Shown piece after piece: positions 14,019-24,880 of a stretch of 64,000 nucleotides of DNA. Origin of the DNA: Pogona vitticeps (lineage: Eukaryota > Chordata > Lepidosauria > Squamata > Agamidae). Position 1 is the first letter of the stretch, and each line of letters begins with the position of its first letter. The stretch covers positions 189,028,947 through 189,092,946 of the forward strand of contig NC_135783.1 in assembly GCF_051106095.1 (NCBI RefSeq). The letters are read 5' to 3'. A model generated the notes under the pieces. That model was not told where the DNA came from. It searched no databases and worked only from the letters and a program-made list of their open reading frames with translations. Position numbers and translations under genes: made by a program.

Positions 14019-14837
14019 GCTGAACCCTCTATTTAAAGCCCACTACATCCCCAAAATTGATGGCACTGTGTAGAGTCCCCAGTACAGATGGTATTTTCAG
14101 AATGAATGAACTCCCAGATCCCTTATTCCAAGGAAACATCCCCAGACTGAATTATGGGACCTATAGCTGTCAAACCTGCCGGAGATAGGACAGGCCACTT
14201 ACCTCCATGATGTTCCCAAGCTGCTTCTTGGAACTGTAAGAAAAAGTCTCCCATGGGACTTTGGGGGGTTGGTGTCACAGGGATCCCCTGCAACTTGAGA
14301 AGACTCATGGACATCCCCCTGAATCCTTGTAATCTGCAGTGAATCCTTGCAAATCCTATGTTACAAAAGGGCATTTTTCTAAGGGCACAAAGAAGCAGCA
14401 TGAGATATGGCATGGAGAGAAGAAGGCGGTTCTCCTTCTCTGATGACTCACAGTCCCATAATTCAGTTTGGAGGGTTCGCATTGAATTATAGGACTTACA
14501 TTTACAGTTAATTCCCAAAATCCCACCCCTAACCTCTACATTCCAGACTGCAGCTCTTTGTCATCTCCATTCAAACCTCTTTTCTTTTTCAAATTGTTTC
14601 AAGCCACATCCAAAAGAGATTGGACTCGATTGGCTCCAATCTCTGGGACAAATATTTGGATAAAAATAGAATATACTATAGAGTTCTAGTGCTTTCCCCT
14701 GAACTACAGCAGACAGTGTTACATACCCCTCAAACTTTCAAATCCCAAAACAGTGTAGAGGAAGCTACAACATTTTAAAATGGTATCAAACTGCTGTAAC
14801 CATGCAGTATAGGCACACTCTAATTCTCATACCAAGT
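14019..14837. other. non-coding stretch, no recognised feature
   Basis: A 131-codon minus-strand open frame (14123-14518) has no recognisable motif and no upstream support; I do not call it a gene. Confidence 0.4.
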
Positions 14838-14885
14838 ATCTCTCTCTCTCTCTCTCTCTCACTCACTCACTCTCTCTCTCTCTCA

Positions 14886-14962
<77 letters not shown>
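14838..14962. repeat. compound microsatellite (TC)n(AC)n
   Basis: A TC array with TCAC interruptions runs into an AC array of about 30 units. Open frames crossing it encode Ser-Leu or Thr-His repeats only. Confidence 0.95.
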
Positions 14963-14966
<4 letters not shown>

Positions 14967-16298
14967 CAGACACACAGAAACATAGACACACACACCTTTC
15001 CTTTTTTCAAATAACAGAAGCCTCTGAAAAGGATTATTACAAGTCATTTTACTAAACATTTTGAATAAAAGACATTTAGTTAAAGTGCTGTAAGTTATCG
15101 TATACATTGTACTCTGATAAGATAACAAAAAGCCCATGGGACATTTATAGGGCGGCTGCAGTTCTACAGATAAATTTACAAAACTGTCATTGACTGTTAG
15201 AACATTAGTACTGTATATATAACCGCCCTAATGGTGCTGCTGTTGTGTATTTACCGTTCCCAGACAAAGTTTAGCAAAGGATGTTCATCTCTCAGATGAT
15301 TCTGTAACAAAAATACAATTATGCATTTGGTACTGGGAGGGGGTACTGGAAAATACTGAACAACAACTGAATTCAGTTTCCTAGCCCACTTTTCAGCTTG
15401 AAAATTCCAGACCCTTGAGCCCAGGCCAATAAACACATCTCCTAAATTTTAAAATGCTGTTTTACAAATTCTACACGGCTTCCTGATAATTTCAGTCTGG
15501 GGTCCTATATGCATAATCTGGAGCAGTTCTTTAAGGAAAATAAGGTCACTAATTTAGCTAGGCCACAATTGAATGTGAAACCGGAATAAATAAGGTCTCA
15601 CAGGGGCTCCTGTTTTTCAGCTAAGAATCAAGAACTGAGGGGGGATAAAATTTAGAATCTGAATGAGTCTAGCAAAGCTAGCAAAGAAGCTATCATTGCC
15701 TTAACCATCTCCATGCATTATATATGGAAAAGGTCAATGAATATACTAAGATTACATAAAGATTGAAACAAAATGTATGACAATGTCTAATTCCATATAT
15801 ACTCTATGAATTCCATATATGTTGTATAAAATGCAGGCTATTTATTAGACTCTGTTCTACACACGTTTTCTGCTCTACCTGCAGATCACACCATTGTTAC
15901 CAAGAAATTTCATTCCACCATGTTCATTCAAATCTACTGGAATTTTGGGGTTAAAAAGCTGTGTTGTTTTATCAATTCTTCCCTGGAGGGAATGGAAAAG
16001 CTTTAGGTTTTTTAGATTTTGGATTCAGTTTTTTGTTTGTTTGTTTGTTTGTTTGGAGTGGGGAAGGATAAATTCTGAATTCACATAATTGTTTGCTTTA
16101 CCAGATAACCATGATGATAGTTTACTGGTAACAGAGTGCATGTTGTGCATGTAGATTATTCCAAGTACAGTCCCTGTTATCTCCAGGTAAAAAGTAGGAC
16201 CAAGTAACAGGTGGTGGAAAAGCCACTGTACCTGAGACCTCAGGGAAAAGCTATACCTCACAGGGCACCAATATGAAATGGAAATCTGTTAGTATGCC
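14963..16298. other. AT-rich non-coding sequence
   Basis: No gene or named repeat recognised. A short (TTTG)n run lies at about 16032-16054. Confidence 0.4.
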
Positions 16299-16631
16299 AA
16301 AAATTGCTAATTCATTAATTCGTATTCATACAAATTGATGCCCCCCACTGGATTTTTAGCAAATTTTTATTCATAGATTCACGGGGCTATACAATGCCCC
16401 CTCCGACACCTAGAGAGACCAAAATTGCAAAGCTTCCCCTGACTCTCCTCCACAATCGCTACACATTTGGTGAAGATTGGTTTTTATAGGGTTTAAACGC
16501 AAAAAACAAATTGACCAATCAATTCATTGATTCATCAGAAAAAAATGTAAATTCATTATTCATGATTCGTCAACCTTGATGAACCATAAATCAAAATGAA
16601 TTACCATTTTTCCAATTTGCGCCCATCTCTA
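16299..16631. mobile_element. hAT-like MITE, TAGAGATGG group, left end decayed
   Basis: The right end ccaatttgcgcccatctcta matches the group's terminal sequence. The interior shares tagagagaccaaaattgcaa and cttcccctgactctcctcc with the 4.2-kb copy. The left boundary is approximate because the expected tagagatggg end is not preserved, so no target duplication can be confirmed. Confidence 0.6.
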
Positions 16632-17509
16632 CTGCAGACCTTTGTGACTGAAAAATCATGCTTGCAAATGACACTTGGGTTTACCTCCTGATGATCAACC
16701 GCAAAATAAAGGCCAAAATCCTAAAGTAAACTCACTGAATTAATGTGATTTGCAAAAGTGTTGACTTGGCATTTAGCAGTTGATTCCTTTCCTTGGAACT
16801 GGCAATGGGATTTAAGCTAAACCAAGCTAATGTGCAAACAAGGAGAGGAGTGAAAAGCTCCTGTTCTAACAAACAGAAATTCTATGTACTAATTAGATAT
16901 TACGTGTAACATGTAGTTTGGCCCTCAGAGCTGCTTAGAATAAACAAAAGAAACAATAAAATCAGGTTAAATGGAAAAATTGTCCAAAGCAAATTTCCTA
17001 TGTTCCTGTGAGAATTTTTAAAAGGAAATTAAAATGAATCTCATGAAAGAGTAAAGCAGCAAGAAAAGCACCTTGAGTCACTCCTCTCTTTGCCCCACAC
17101 AACTGATGGGTTTCAGCTTTTTTTAAAAGACCCTCCCTTTTTAAAGGATTGCATGCACAAAGTCACAGCTGCTTTACACAAAACTGCTCTATTGGATGAA
17201 AGCCGGTGTGCCTTATTGCTGACATAATCTTTTTCAACCATTCAGAAAAATGTGTAAACACAGACCAAATCAGGTGTGTTTACGTGTTTCAGAGATGATG
17301 ATGGGACAATGTAAAGAATCCAGAAGCCTTCAAGCAATACAGTAGCACCCTTTCCTGCACCCTCTGTGCAGATCTCTTGAGTTAAATTTGGCATCCCTAG
17401 GATTAGAAATCTTAACACCAGATTTGAGGAAGCAGAGGAAGAGAAAGTGGGGAAGGAGAAAAGATGGAAAGGGTAGCAATTGGACTGGGCAATTTTTTTC
17501 AATTTAAAA

Positions 17510-17510
<1 letters not shown>
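16632..17510. other. non-coding stretch, no recognised feature
   Basis: AT-rich. No gene or repeat ends recognised. Confidence 0.4.
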
Positions 17511-17591
<81 letters not shown>

Positions 17592-17642
17592 TTTGATTTA
17601 TACCCCGCCTATCTGGACTACTCGTCCACTCTAGGCGGCTGT
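17511..17642 (-). repeat. (ATTT)n tail with LINE/SINE 3'-end fragment
   Basis: About 20 ATTT units (to 17594) are followed by gatttataccccgcctatct and ctctaggcggct. Read on the minus strand this is agccgcctagag...ggcggggtataaat(aaat)n, the kind of 3' tail shared by L2-type LINEs and their SINEs. Only the tail remains. Confidence 0.7.
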
Positions 17643-18344
17643 GCTTTTTTCTTTTCTTGATAAAACCACTTGCTGTCTTGATGGAGAACAGAAAAGGGGA
17701 TTGAAAAACAGAGACAGAGAAGTAGAAGTCCAACTGACACCAAGGAAACACTGGCTCACTGCACTGTGGTTTTAAGAAGGTGGAATCATCAAGAAGACCA
17801 TTCTCATTCCTCTTTTAAAGTCCTCCCTTCTCAGAAGCTGCCTGAAGAGGTCACTCTTCACTGGTGAGAATAGGTCTTCTGGTAGCTAGGAAAAAAGAGC
17901 GGGGAAAATGAAATGAAGTGCCCAACAAGGTTGCTGCCGCCTTGACCAGAAGCCCTTCTGCCATACCTTCAACTCAACACCTCCAAAAATTCTGGAGTCT
18001 GGTGCAGTTGCATTATATGCCTTGGCCTGGCCTTAGTCTTCATGTTTCCCCATTTGCAGAAATAGTGTTTCTTCTACATGTCTGGAAACCAAAAGTTATT
18101 GACTTTCACCCAGACGTGGATCAGCCTGGAGAATCTCTGAAAGATCACACGGTGCGTCAGGCAACAATTTGTGTGCCCCTAATTGAGCATGGACCAGGTT
18201 GAGGGCAAGGCATATCCCTGATGCATGGTACAATTCACTATCCACTCTCCTTTGCCACTCCAAAAGTGGATTGAGGACATTCCTGAATTATTTTTTGAAT
18301 GTGGTTTATATAGTGCTCTGCTACTATCTTGACACATGAAGAAT
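17643..18344. other. non-coding stretch, no recognised feature
   Basis: A 94-codon plus-strand frame (17918-18202) lacks recognisable motifs. No gene called. Confidence 0.35.
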
Positions 18345-18635
18345 GTTATCCCAGCTAGGCCTCATAACCTTTCCATTTAGCACTTTCTCTGTTAGATAGA
18401 ACTCCAGGAATTGAGAATTGTGGGATTTTTAGTCCCCCATAAAACAAATCCCATCATTAATAGTTAATCTGAAAAATAACAATGGGGGGGAATGATCCCT
18501 CACAACTGTAGAAACAACAAAAACATATCAAACATTACACCAAAAACATTGAATGTTGCATGTCAATAAGTTATTTTGCAAAAATTAAAAACCATTATGC
18601 CCTTACCCTCAAATTCTTACCAGTAACATTATTCC
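18345..18635 (-). repeat. unclassified ~290-bp repeat, inverted partner of 22834-23127
   Basis: The reverse complement matches 22834-23127 over nearly the whole length. Examples are cttaccagtaacattattcc here against ggaataatgttactggtaag there, and ccagctaggcctcataacct here against aggttatgaggcctagctgg there. Several dozen differences and small gaps suggest an old repeat. No terminal repeats or coding motifs identify the family. Confidence 0.75.
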
Positions 18636-19275
18636 AGCTACAGGCTGGGGGATCCCTTGGGTCCCTCTTTGATCCCTTCTCTCCTCTTCTTATGCTGTGA
18701 AGGCATAGGAAGAGGAAGAAAAGGGAACCAAGCCATCCCCCAGCCCCAGGGGTGGGATTCCTTTCAGTAGGCTTTAGCAAGCTGCCCAAAAGGAAAATCC
18801 CTCTCTGCTTACGCCTCTGAGGAACAGCTGACCCACCAGGGCATAAGCAGATAGGGAATGAAGGGACAAATGTAAAAGGGTTATATTTGTTGCTTCATAT
18901 TCGTTGGCGTCTCTGGACCCCAAGAATACGAAGCAACAAATATCTGATGAATGAGGGATATTTAACGAATATCATGATTCATTTTCTTATTTGTCACCAT
19001 GCCTAATATAGACTTTAAAAACCCTCCAGAGTCCCAAAATCTGAAGATCTAGAAAGCTCTAGTCAACTGAGATGGCATGCAGACTTCTCCATGTGTATTC
19101 TGTTTTCTTTAATAAAATATAGAAATTGTAGGCTATGGATTTATTTATTTATTTTTGTCCTGTGTTAATAGACATGTCAGTCTTAACTGCAATGTGATAA
19201 ATAAGACTCTATGAGCTCCACTTTATGTATCTATACAATATTATACACATGTCAGTGAACATTTTTATAAAGACA
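18636..19275. other. non-coding stretch, no recognised feature
   Basis: No gene recognised. A short (ATTT)n tract lies near 19138-19155. Confidence 0.35.
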
Positions 19276-19277
19276 TA

Positions 19278-20530
19278 CAGTGGTGCCTCGACTTACGAAC
19301 ACCCCTACTTACAATCATTTCGAGTTACGACAAGCTCTGGTTGCAAAATTTTGCTTCTACTTGTGACCGGAGCTTCCACTTATGAACAGAAAAAGCAGGG
19401 GGGGAAAGGCAGGAAATTCAAATTTTCAACTGTTGGTGGCGACAAGGATGCGTCTTTGTAGCTCTTTTGCCCCAGCAGTTAGAGAGTGTGTGTCATCGTC
19501 GGAGGCTTTGGAACTGCCTCCTTTCGCTTCAGAGTGAGCGTGTGTGCATTTGCAGGGAGATAAGGTGCTGTTTTCTGCTTTTAAAAAACTGTTCTGGGTG
19601 TTTTTGCAGCGTGGCTTTGAGCTGGGGGGTTATGTTTCTGTTTTCTGATGGGTCTTGCAGTGTGGATTTAAAATGTGAAAATTAGACTGTAATATTAAAT
19701 AAAAATTAATTGTGAAAATTAGACTGTAATTTTAAAATGTAAAATTTATTTATTTACTTTTGCATTCTGTGGCTCCTAGGGTTTGTGTACTGTGACCTCT
19801 CTTTTGTTTTAAAATGTATGGGTTTAAAATGTGGCTCCAAAGTCTTTTTGTTTTAAAAACATGGTGTAAAATGGGGTTTAGACTCAAGTCTCTCCCTCCC
19901 CCATTGTCTTCTCTCTCTCTCTCTCTCTTTCTTTGTGCTGAGGGGGTCTGTTTGCTGGAACAAGGTGTTGGTGGGTGGGTTTAAAATGTGTTTGGTTTTA
20001 AATGGTGTTTGGTTTTAAAATGTGTTTTGTTTAAAAGGTGTTGGTTTGGTTTAAAATGTGTTTTGTTTAAAGGTGCTTGGTTTGGTTTAAAATGTGCTTG
20101 GTTTAAAAATTGTTTGGTTTAAAAGGTGTTTTAGACTCCAAACTCTCTCTCTCCCCCCCAATTGTCTTCTCTCTCTCTCTCCTCTCTTTTTGTGCTTAAC
20201 AGCACAAACCTTTGTCTGAGGGGTCTGTGTGCCCCAGTGATGACCGTCTTTCTTTCCCCTTTTCCCATTGTTCCTTCCCTCCCTTCTTTCCTGCCCTTTT
20301 TAAAAAACCTAAGTCATCTTAGGTTAAAAGAAGAAACATTCTTCCCCTAGTGGTAAAAGATGGATTAACCGCTTTTGCAGCCAGCGCCTCTACATACAAT
20401 CAAAAAACAGCGAGAACGGATTAAACAGGTTTCAATGCATTTCAAAGGGAAATGCTGATTCAACTTTCAACCATTCCGAATTATGACCATCTTCTGGAAC
20501 TGATTATGGTTGTAAGTTGAGGCACCACAA
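19278..20530. mobile_element. large TA-flanked MITE (Tc1/mariner-like, tentative)
   Basis: It starts cagtggtgcctcgacttacg and ends ggttgtaagttgaggcacca, imperfect inverted ends with TA at 19276-19277 and 20531-20532. Subterminal blocks cttacgaac and gttacgacaa are partly mirrored near the right end. The interior contains CT-rich patches and a degenerate gtttaaaatgtgtttgg minisatellite (about 19970-20130). At 1.25 kb it has no transposase-like frame. It shares terminal style with 13228-13651 and 55886-56423. Confidence 0.7.
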
Positions 20531-20687
20531 TAGCTAAGGATTCTGTAGGATCCCTTGGCCTGCAATCTGATTTAGTGATATCATAGTTAAATAGTGAAAC
20601 CCATTCAGAGCTGTAGGCAGTCTTCCTCACATTGTGAGTCTGCCCTGCTCTCAGCTGGGACTTCAAAGAAACATTTATTTGACACAC

Positions 20688-20815
20688 AGTGGGATAGCTC
20701 AGTGGTTTAGGCATCTGGTTGTGGAGCCAGAGGTTGGAAATTCAATTCCCATCTGTGACAAGGGTTGGATTCAGTGATCCAGAAGGTCCCCTCCAGCTCT
20801 AAAGATGATATATTT
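20688..20815 (+). mobile_element. tRNA-derived SINE
   Basis: It begins gtgggatagctcagtggttt (A-box-like) followed by ggttggaaattcaattccca (B-box-like). The spacing fits a tRNA-derived RNA polymerase III promoter, and the following gatccagaaggtcccctccagct is non-tRNA body. It is a SINE rather than a tRNA gene because the aminoacyl-stem 3' half does not close. Confidence 0.7.
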
Positions 20816-21999
20816 CAGGACATTTCTCACTGAAAAATATAAGCTCTTATTCTTTACATGAGAACCACAATGCCAAGTCAAAATAAGCTTATTTTTCATA
20901 TTATTATGCGAGGAGTACTAGAACTCTAAATGAGGGGAACCCATTGCAGGTCTGGAGGCTACCAGTGGATGCCAGATAGATAGATCAAAAAAAGATGAAA
21001 CTATAAGTTCTTGAATAGTGTCTTCTGGGTTTGGTGGTTTGCTTTAGGTACCCGGGGGGGGGGGCTCACTAGTATGATAACGTCTGCTCTTGGAGGCCTC
21101 CACCAGCATTAAAAGACATGTTAATATTTTTAATGTGTTAAATGGGGGCTTTGGAGTAACCAAGGAAAGTTTTTAAAAATGTTCCTGGAGACTATTTTGT
21201 TTACACTCATTTTAAAGCTTGCTCTGCTTCCACAGCAGTAACTACATCATGAATTGGATAATTCTGTTTTTAAAATTATTCCCTTCTCTTCGCTTAAAAA
21301 AAAAAAAAAAGAACAAGAGGGGTATATCCCTAGTTCTATGATCCTGCCTCATATTTTAATAGGTTGGTTTTCCTTTCAGATCTCCAGGATACATTTCTAC
21401 TTTCCCTTTAATTTAAGCCCTGGGCATTTGTCCTTATATTTTACAAGTCTGCTCCTATGTTTCATACTCTTTTTCCCCTCAGGCAACCTGGTTCTCTCAT
21501 TCATCCTTGTGTTCTGCTGTGTCCAAGCTCCTCCTCATTATCACCATACATGCTGACACTTTTGACTTCACTAATCCCCAGAAGATATGTCTTCTGATAC
21601 CAAAAATCTGACCTTCTCTTGTTCCCAAATTCTTCCTTTTGTGCAATTTAGGACAAAATCCGTGTTGGGATTTGTTCCCAACAAGTGAACAATGGGTTAA
21701 ACTTAATATTATTGGGTAAATGTAAAATGGACGATAAATGCAAAGTCATGCCTGTAAGAGTCAATGTAAAATGGATGACAGATGAACATGCAGCTGGAAC
21801 AAGCTTAGGTAGTGCTGGCTAACTATGTTCAGCTGCTTTGTGTATAGTGCTAGGCTGCTCTTACTATATAAGCAAAAGAGTAAGAACAGCACATTGCCAC
21901 ACAGTATGAGTCTGGTGGCCTTTACTTTACTTCTTTAAATGGTGGCTTTTACTTTACTTATTTAAATGTCTATGTTGCTCTAAGAGATTTATGCACAAG
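20816..21999. other. non-coding stretch, no recognised feature
   Basis: Contains an A run (21297-21310) and a G run (21054-21063). A 100-codon plus frame (21254-21556) is hydrophobic and low in complexity, with no family motif. Confidence 0.35.
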
Positions 22000-22011
22000 C
22001 TATGTATATAT

Positions 22012-22277
22012 TTATATTTATTTATATTTATTTATTTATTTATTTATTGGACTTATATACCGCCCCATAGCGCTACAAGCACTCTCCGGGCGGTTTACAA
22101 TTTTTATTATACAGGCTACACATTGCCCCCCCCAGCAAGCTGGGTACTCATTTTACCGACCTCGGAAGGATGGAAGGCTGAGTCAACCTTGAGCCGGCTA
22201 CCTGGGATTTGAACCCCAGGTCGTGAGCACAGTTTTAGCTGCAGTACAGCGTTTTAACCACTGCGCCACGAGGCTCT
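22012..22277 (-). mobile_element. tRNA-derived SINE with L2-type tail
   Basis: On the minus strand it starts gagcctcgtggcgcagtggt (A box), has ggggttcaaatcccaggtag (B box), then a conserved core ending cggtatataagtccaataaa and an (AAATA)n tail. Direct repeats atgtatatat at 22002-22011 and 22284-22293 are a plausible target duplication. The shared tail suggests mobilisation by an L2-like LINE. An older relative lies at 37378-37567. Confidence 0.8.
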
Positions 22278-22833
22278 AATGCCATGTATATATGTATGAT
22301 CTATGCTAATATATGAAGTCTAAATATATTACATCATAAGTTCTTATCAAACTCTCTCGGTGTTTTTCATAAACCCTCCATGTCTTTGTTCTGCTTATTA
22401 AAAGGGAGGATTTGAAACTGCCTGATAAGGGACTCTGTTTAACCTGTTAACTTGGGCTCCAAGATTTGTTTTCACCAACAGAGTGCTCTTGTACTTTCAA
22501 TATCCAAAGGTTGACTCTAAGCTTCTGAAGAGGCAAACGCCACATCTGTTGTTGGAGTTGGCATCCAGACAACAATCCATGTGTGAACTGGGTGCTGGCA
22601 ATGACTTAAACCTCCCTCTCTTCTAGATGGACTTACTAGCCTTTAAGGCAATCCAGAGGATGCCCAGTGTCACTTCATTTGTGTTTCTGAATAAAAAAAA
22701 TATATAAGAGGCTGTCCTAAAAAAAATATTTCTAGTGAACAAATTGTGGGCCCAGAGGATTGCAAGATTACAGGTCTTTGTGTCCCATATGGCTCACCTA
22801 ATTGACACCTGAGTTGAGAGTAAAATGCTACAA

Positions 22834-23127
22834 GGAATAATGTTACTGGTAAGAATTTGAGGATAAGGGCATAACGGTTTTTAATTTTTGCTAAACAACT
22901 TAATGACAGGCAACATTCAAGGTTTTTGGTGTAATGTTTGATATGTTCTTCTTCTTTCTATAGTTGTGAAGGATCATCCCCCCCCCCCGTTGTTGTTTTT
23001 CAGATTGTCTATTAATGATGGGATTTGTTTTATGGGGGACTTAAAATCCCATAATTCTCAATGCCTGGAGTTCTGCCTGACAGAGAAAGTGCTACATGGA
23101 AAGGTTATGAGGCCTAGCTGGTATAAC
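22834..23127 (+). repeat. unclassified ~290-bp repeat, inverted partner of 18345-18635
   Basis: Opposite-strand copy of the repeat at 18345-18635, about 4.2 kb away. It includes a C run at 22979-22988 that is a G run in the partner. The two copies could pair as long arms of a transcript hairpin, but divergence is considerable. Confidence 0.75.
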
Positions 23128-24560
23128 AGTTTTTATATGCCCCTTTGTATGTAATTCTTGGCTCCTCCATCAACCCAAGGGGTAGTGCTTCAGGCCAGAA
23201 ATGCCGGCTATCTCCTGTAAGGTGCCATGTGCATTTTCATTCTCTTTTGCTAAACTTCTAGAAGTTTTTAGCCACTAAGCCACCCAAAACATTTGCAGAA
23301 CATTATGTACTTCCCAGGCTATGGAGACAGGAGTGGGGAAAGAGAGGCCACATCCTCCTCATTCAATTTCTACTCCCCCCTACACCCCATGAGTGTTTCC
23401 GGACTGAGATAGCATGCAGCAGCAGGAATGGTAGAGACAAAAGAACTTATCTTCCTACCTCAGGTGGCATGAGAGCTTGCAGCAGAGTTAACTGCAAGGA
23501 CCGGATGGGTGATTTGCATCTTTCTGTCAATTAGCAAGTTCCTTTGTCATTGTTTTATCTCTTTCTCTCTCTGTGTGTGATTAATTTTATAAATGGAGAA
23601 TTCCAGAAACTTTAGGGGAGGGGAACAGAAGCATTTCCCTCATACTGCTGAGATGGCCTAAACTGATGAGCGCAAGGAATTTAGTAATTGCATCACTAAT
23701 TCAACTTGTCATTTAGCTGTTGAAGTCATCAGGTGATGGAATGTCTGTGCAAAAGAGCTCTAACAGGCTCCTACATCCTGGAGGAAGTGGTAAATCACTG
23801 GTGGTCATATGGAGTGGATTATAGCCATCCTTGATTAAAATGGCTAAAACTCTGTTGCAGTATAGTATTTCCTCAATTTCATAGATTTCCCTAAATAACC
23901 ACAAGAAATAACTCTACAAATCTTTTCACATGATCAAGGTTCCACCTCACCAATCCTTCATTCAAGAAATGTGCAGTCATTACTTGTGAGGGAATTTATG
24001 AAGGCACTTTGCACTTTATGAGTTCAAGAGGACAGAGTGGAACAATAATTAAGGGAAGGTTTGCCTCAAAAATTGTTCCAAGAGCATGCTTTAGATTAAT
24101 ATAAAATTAGGCCCGGGTGCCTTGTTGGGCATTACTATTGTTCAATGGCGCCATGTGACAATATGTTAGGAAGCAGTATCTATGCAGGCTGTAAATTCTG
24201 TCTGGGTAGACTGCTCTTTATATAGCTCGTGGAAAACAGGCTCAACAATAAGAATGCTGGATTTACAAAGAGCAGAAAAGAAAAGGAGTGTGAGAGAATT
24301 TAATAAAAGAACCCCCAACAATGCTGCTTAGATTTCTGACCAGCCAGGAACAGGTGGAATTGCTCCTGAATAGTAGTTAATTCCTTGGAAAGAGGCATGA
24401 GCAAAGTACCAGGACAAAGGCAAAGGTGTTTGCTATACAATCATCCACTTTGCTCCATAACAACGCTCACCATAAACTCTTCTAGTTACATGATCCCTAC
24501 CCCAATCTTACCATTATGTAGAGGACTAAAGTAACTGAAGATACCCAGTGTGGTGTAATG
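23128..24560. other. non-coding stretch, no recognised feature
   Basis: No gene or classifiable repeat. Short CT-rich tract near 23560. Confidence 0.4.
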
Positions 24561-24695
24561 CAGTGGTCTCCAACCTTGGGCCTCCAGATGTTATTGGACT
24601 GCAACTCCCAGAAGCCTTCACCACCACCTCTGCTGCCCAGGATTTCTGAGAGTTGAGTCAAAGAACATCTGGAGGCCCAAGGTTGGGGACCACAG
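24561..24695. mobile_element. palindromic hAT MITE
   Basis: Left end cagtggtctccaaccttggg, right end cccaaggttggggaccacag. The arms pair for about 30 bases (including cctccagatgtt with aacatctggagg), and the middle contains actcccagaagccttc. A relative at 49601-49736 has a perfect 8-bp target duplication, supporting a hAT origin. No clean duplication is seen here. Confidence 0.8.
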
Positions 24696-24699
24696 ATGC

Positions 24700-24880
24700 A
24701 GTGGATAGACTGATGGACTGGGACTCAGGAGGCCTCGGTTCGAATCCCCACTTGGTCATGGAAACTCACTGGGGGAATGGAAGTGGTAAAATCATTAGTT
24801 CGATGTCTCACTTATCTTGAAAGCCCTAATGGGATTGCTATACATCACTTCAGACTTGATGGCATACAACAACGACAAAG
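24700..24880 (+). mobile_element. tRNA-derived SINE
   Basis: An A-box-like gtggatagactgatggact is followed by B box ggttcgaatcc (24737-24747), and the tail reads cttcagacttgatggcatac then caacaacgacaa. The layout fits a tRNA-headed SINE whose tail ends acttgacggcac-like, as in the copy at 59867-60088. It abuts the preceding MITE. Confidence 0.7.

Noticed and set aside
20688-20760. Possible true tRNA gene
   Set aside because: A- and B-box-like sequences are present, but the 3' acceptor half does not pair and SINE body sequence follows; the same head recurs at 59.9 and 63.1 kb.
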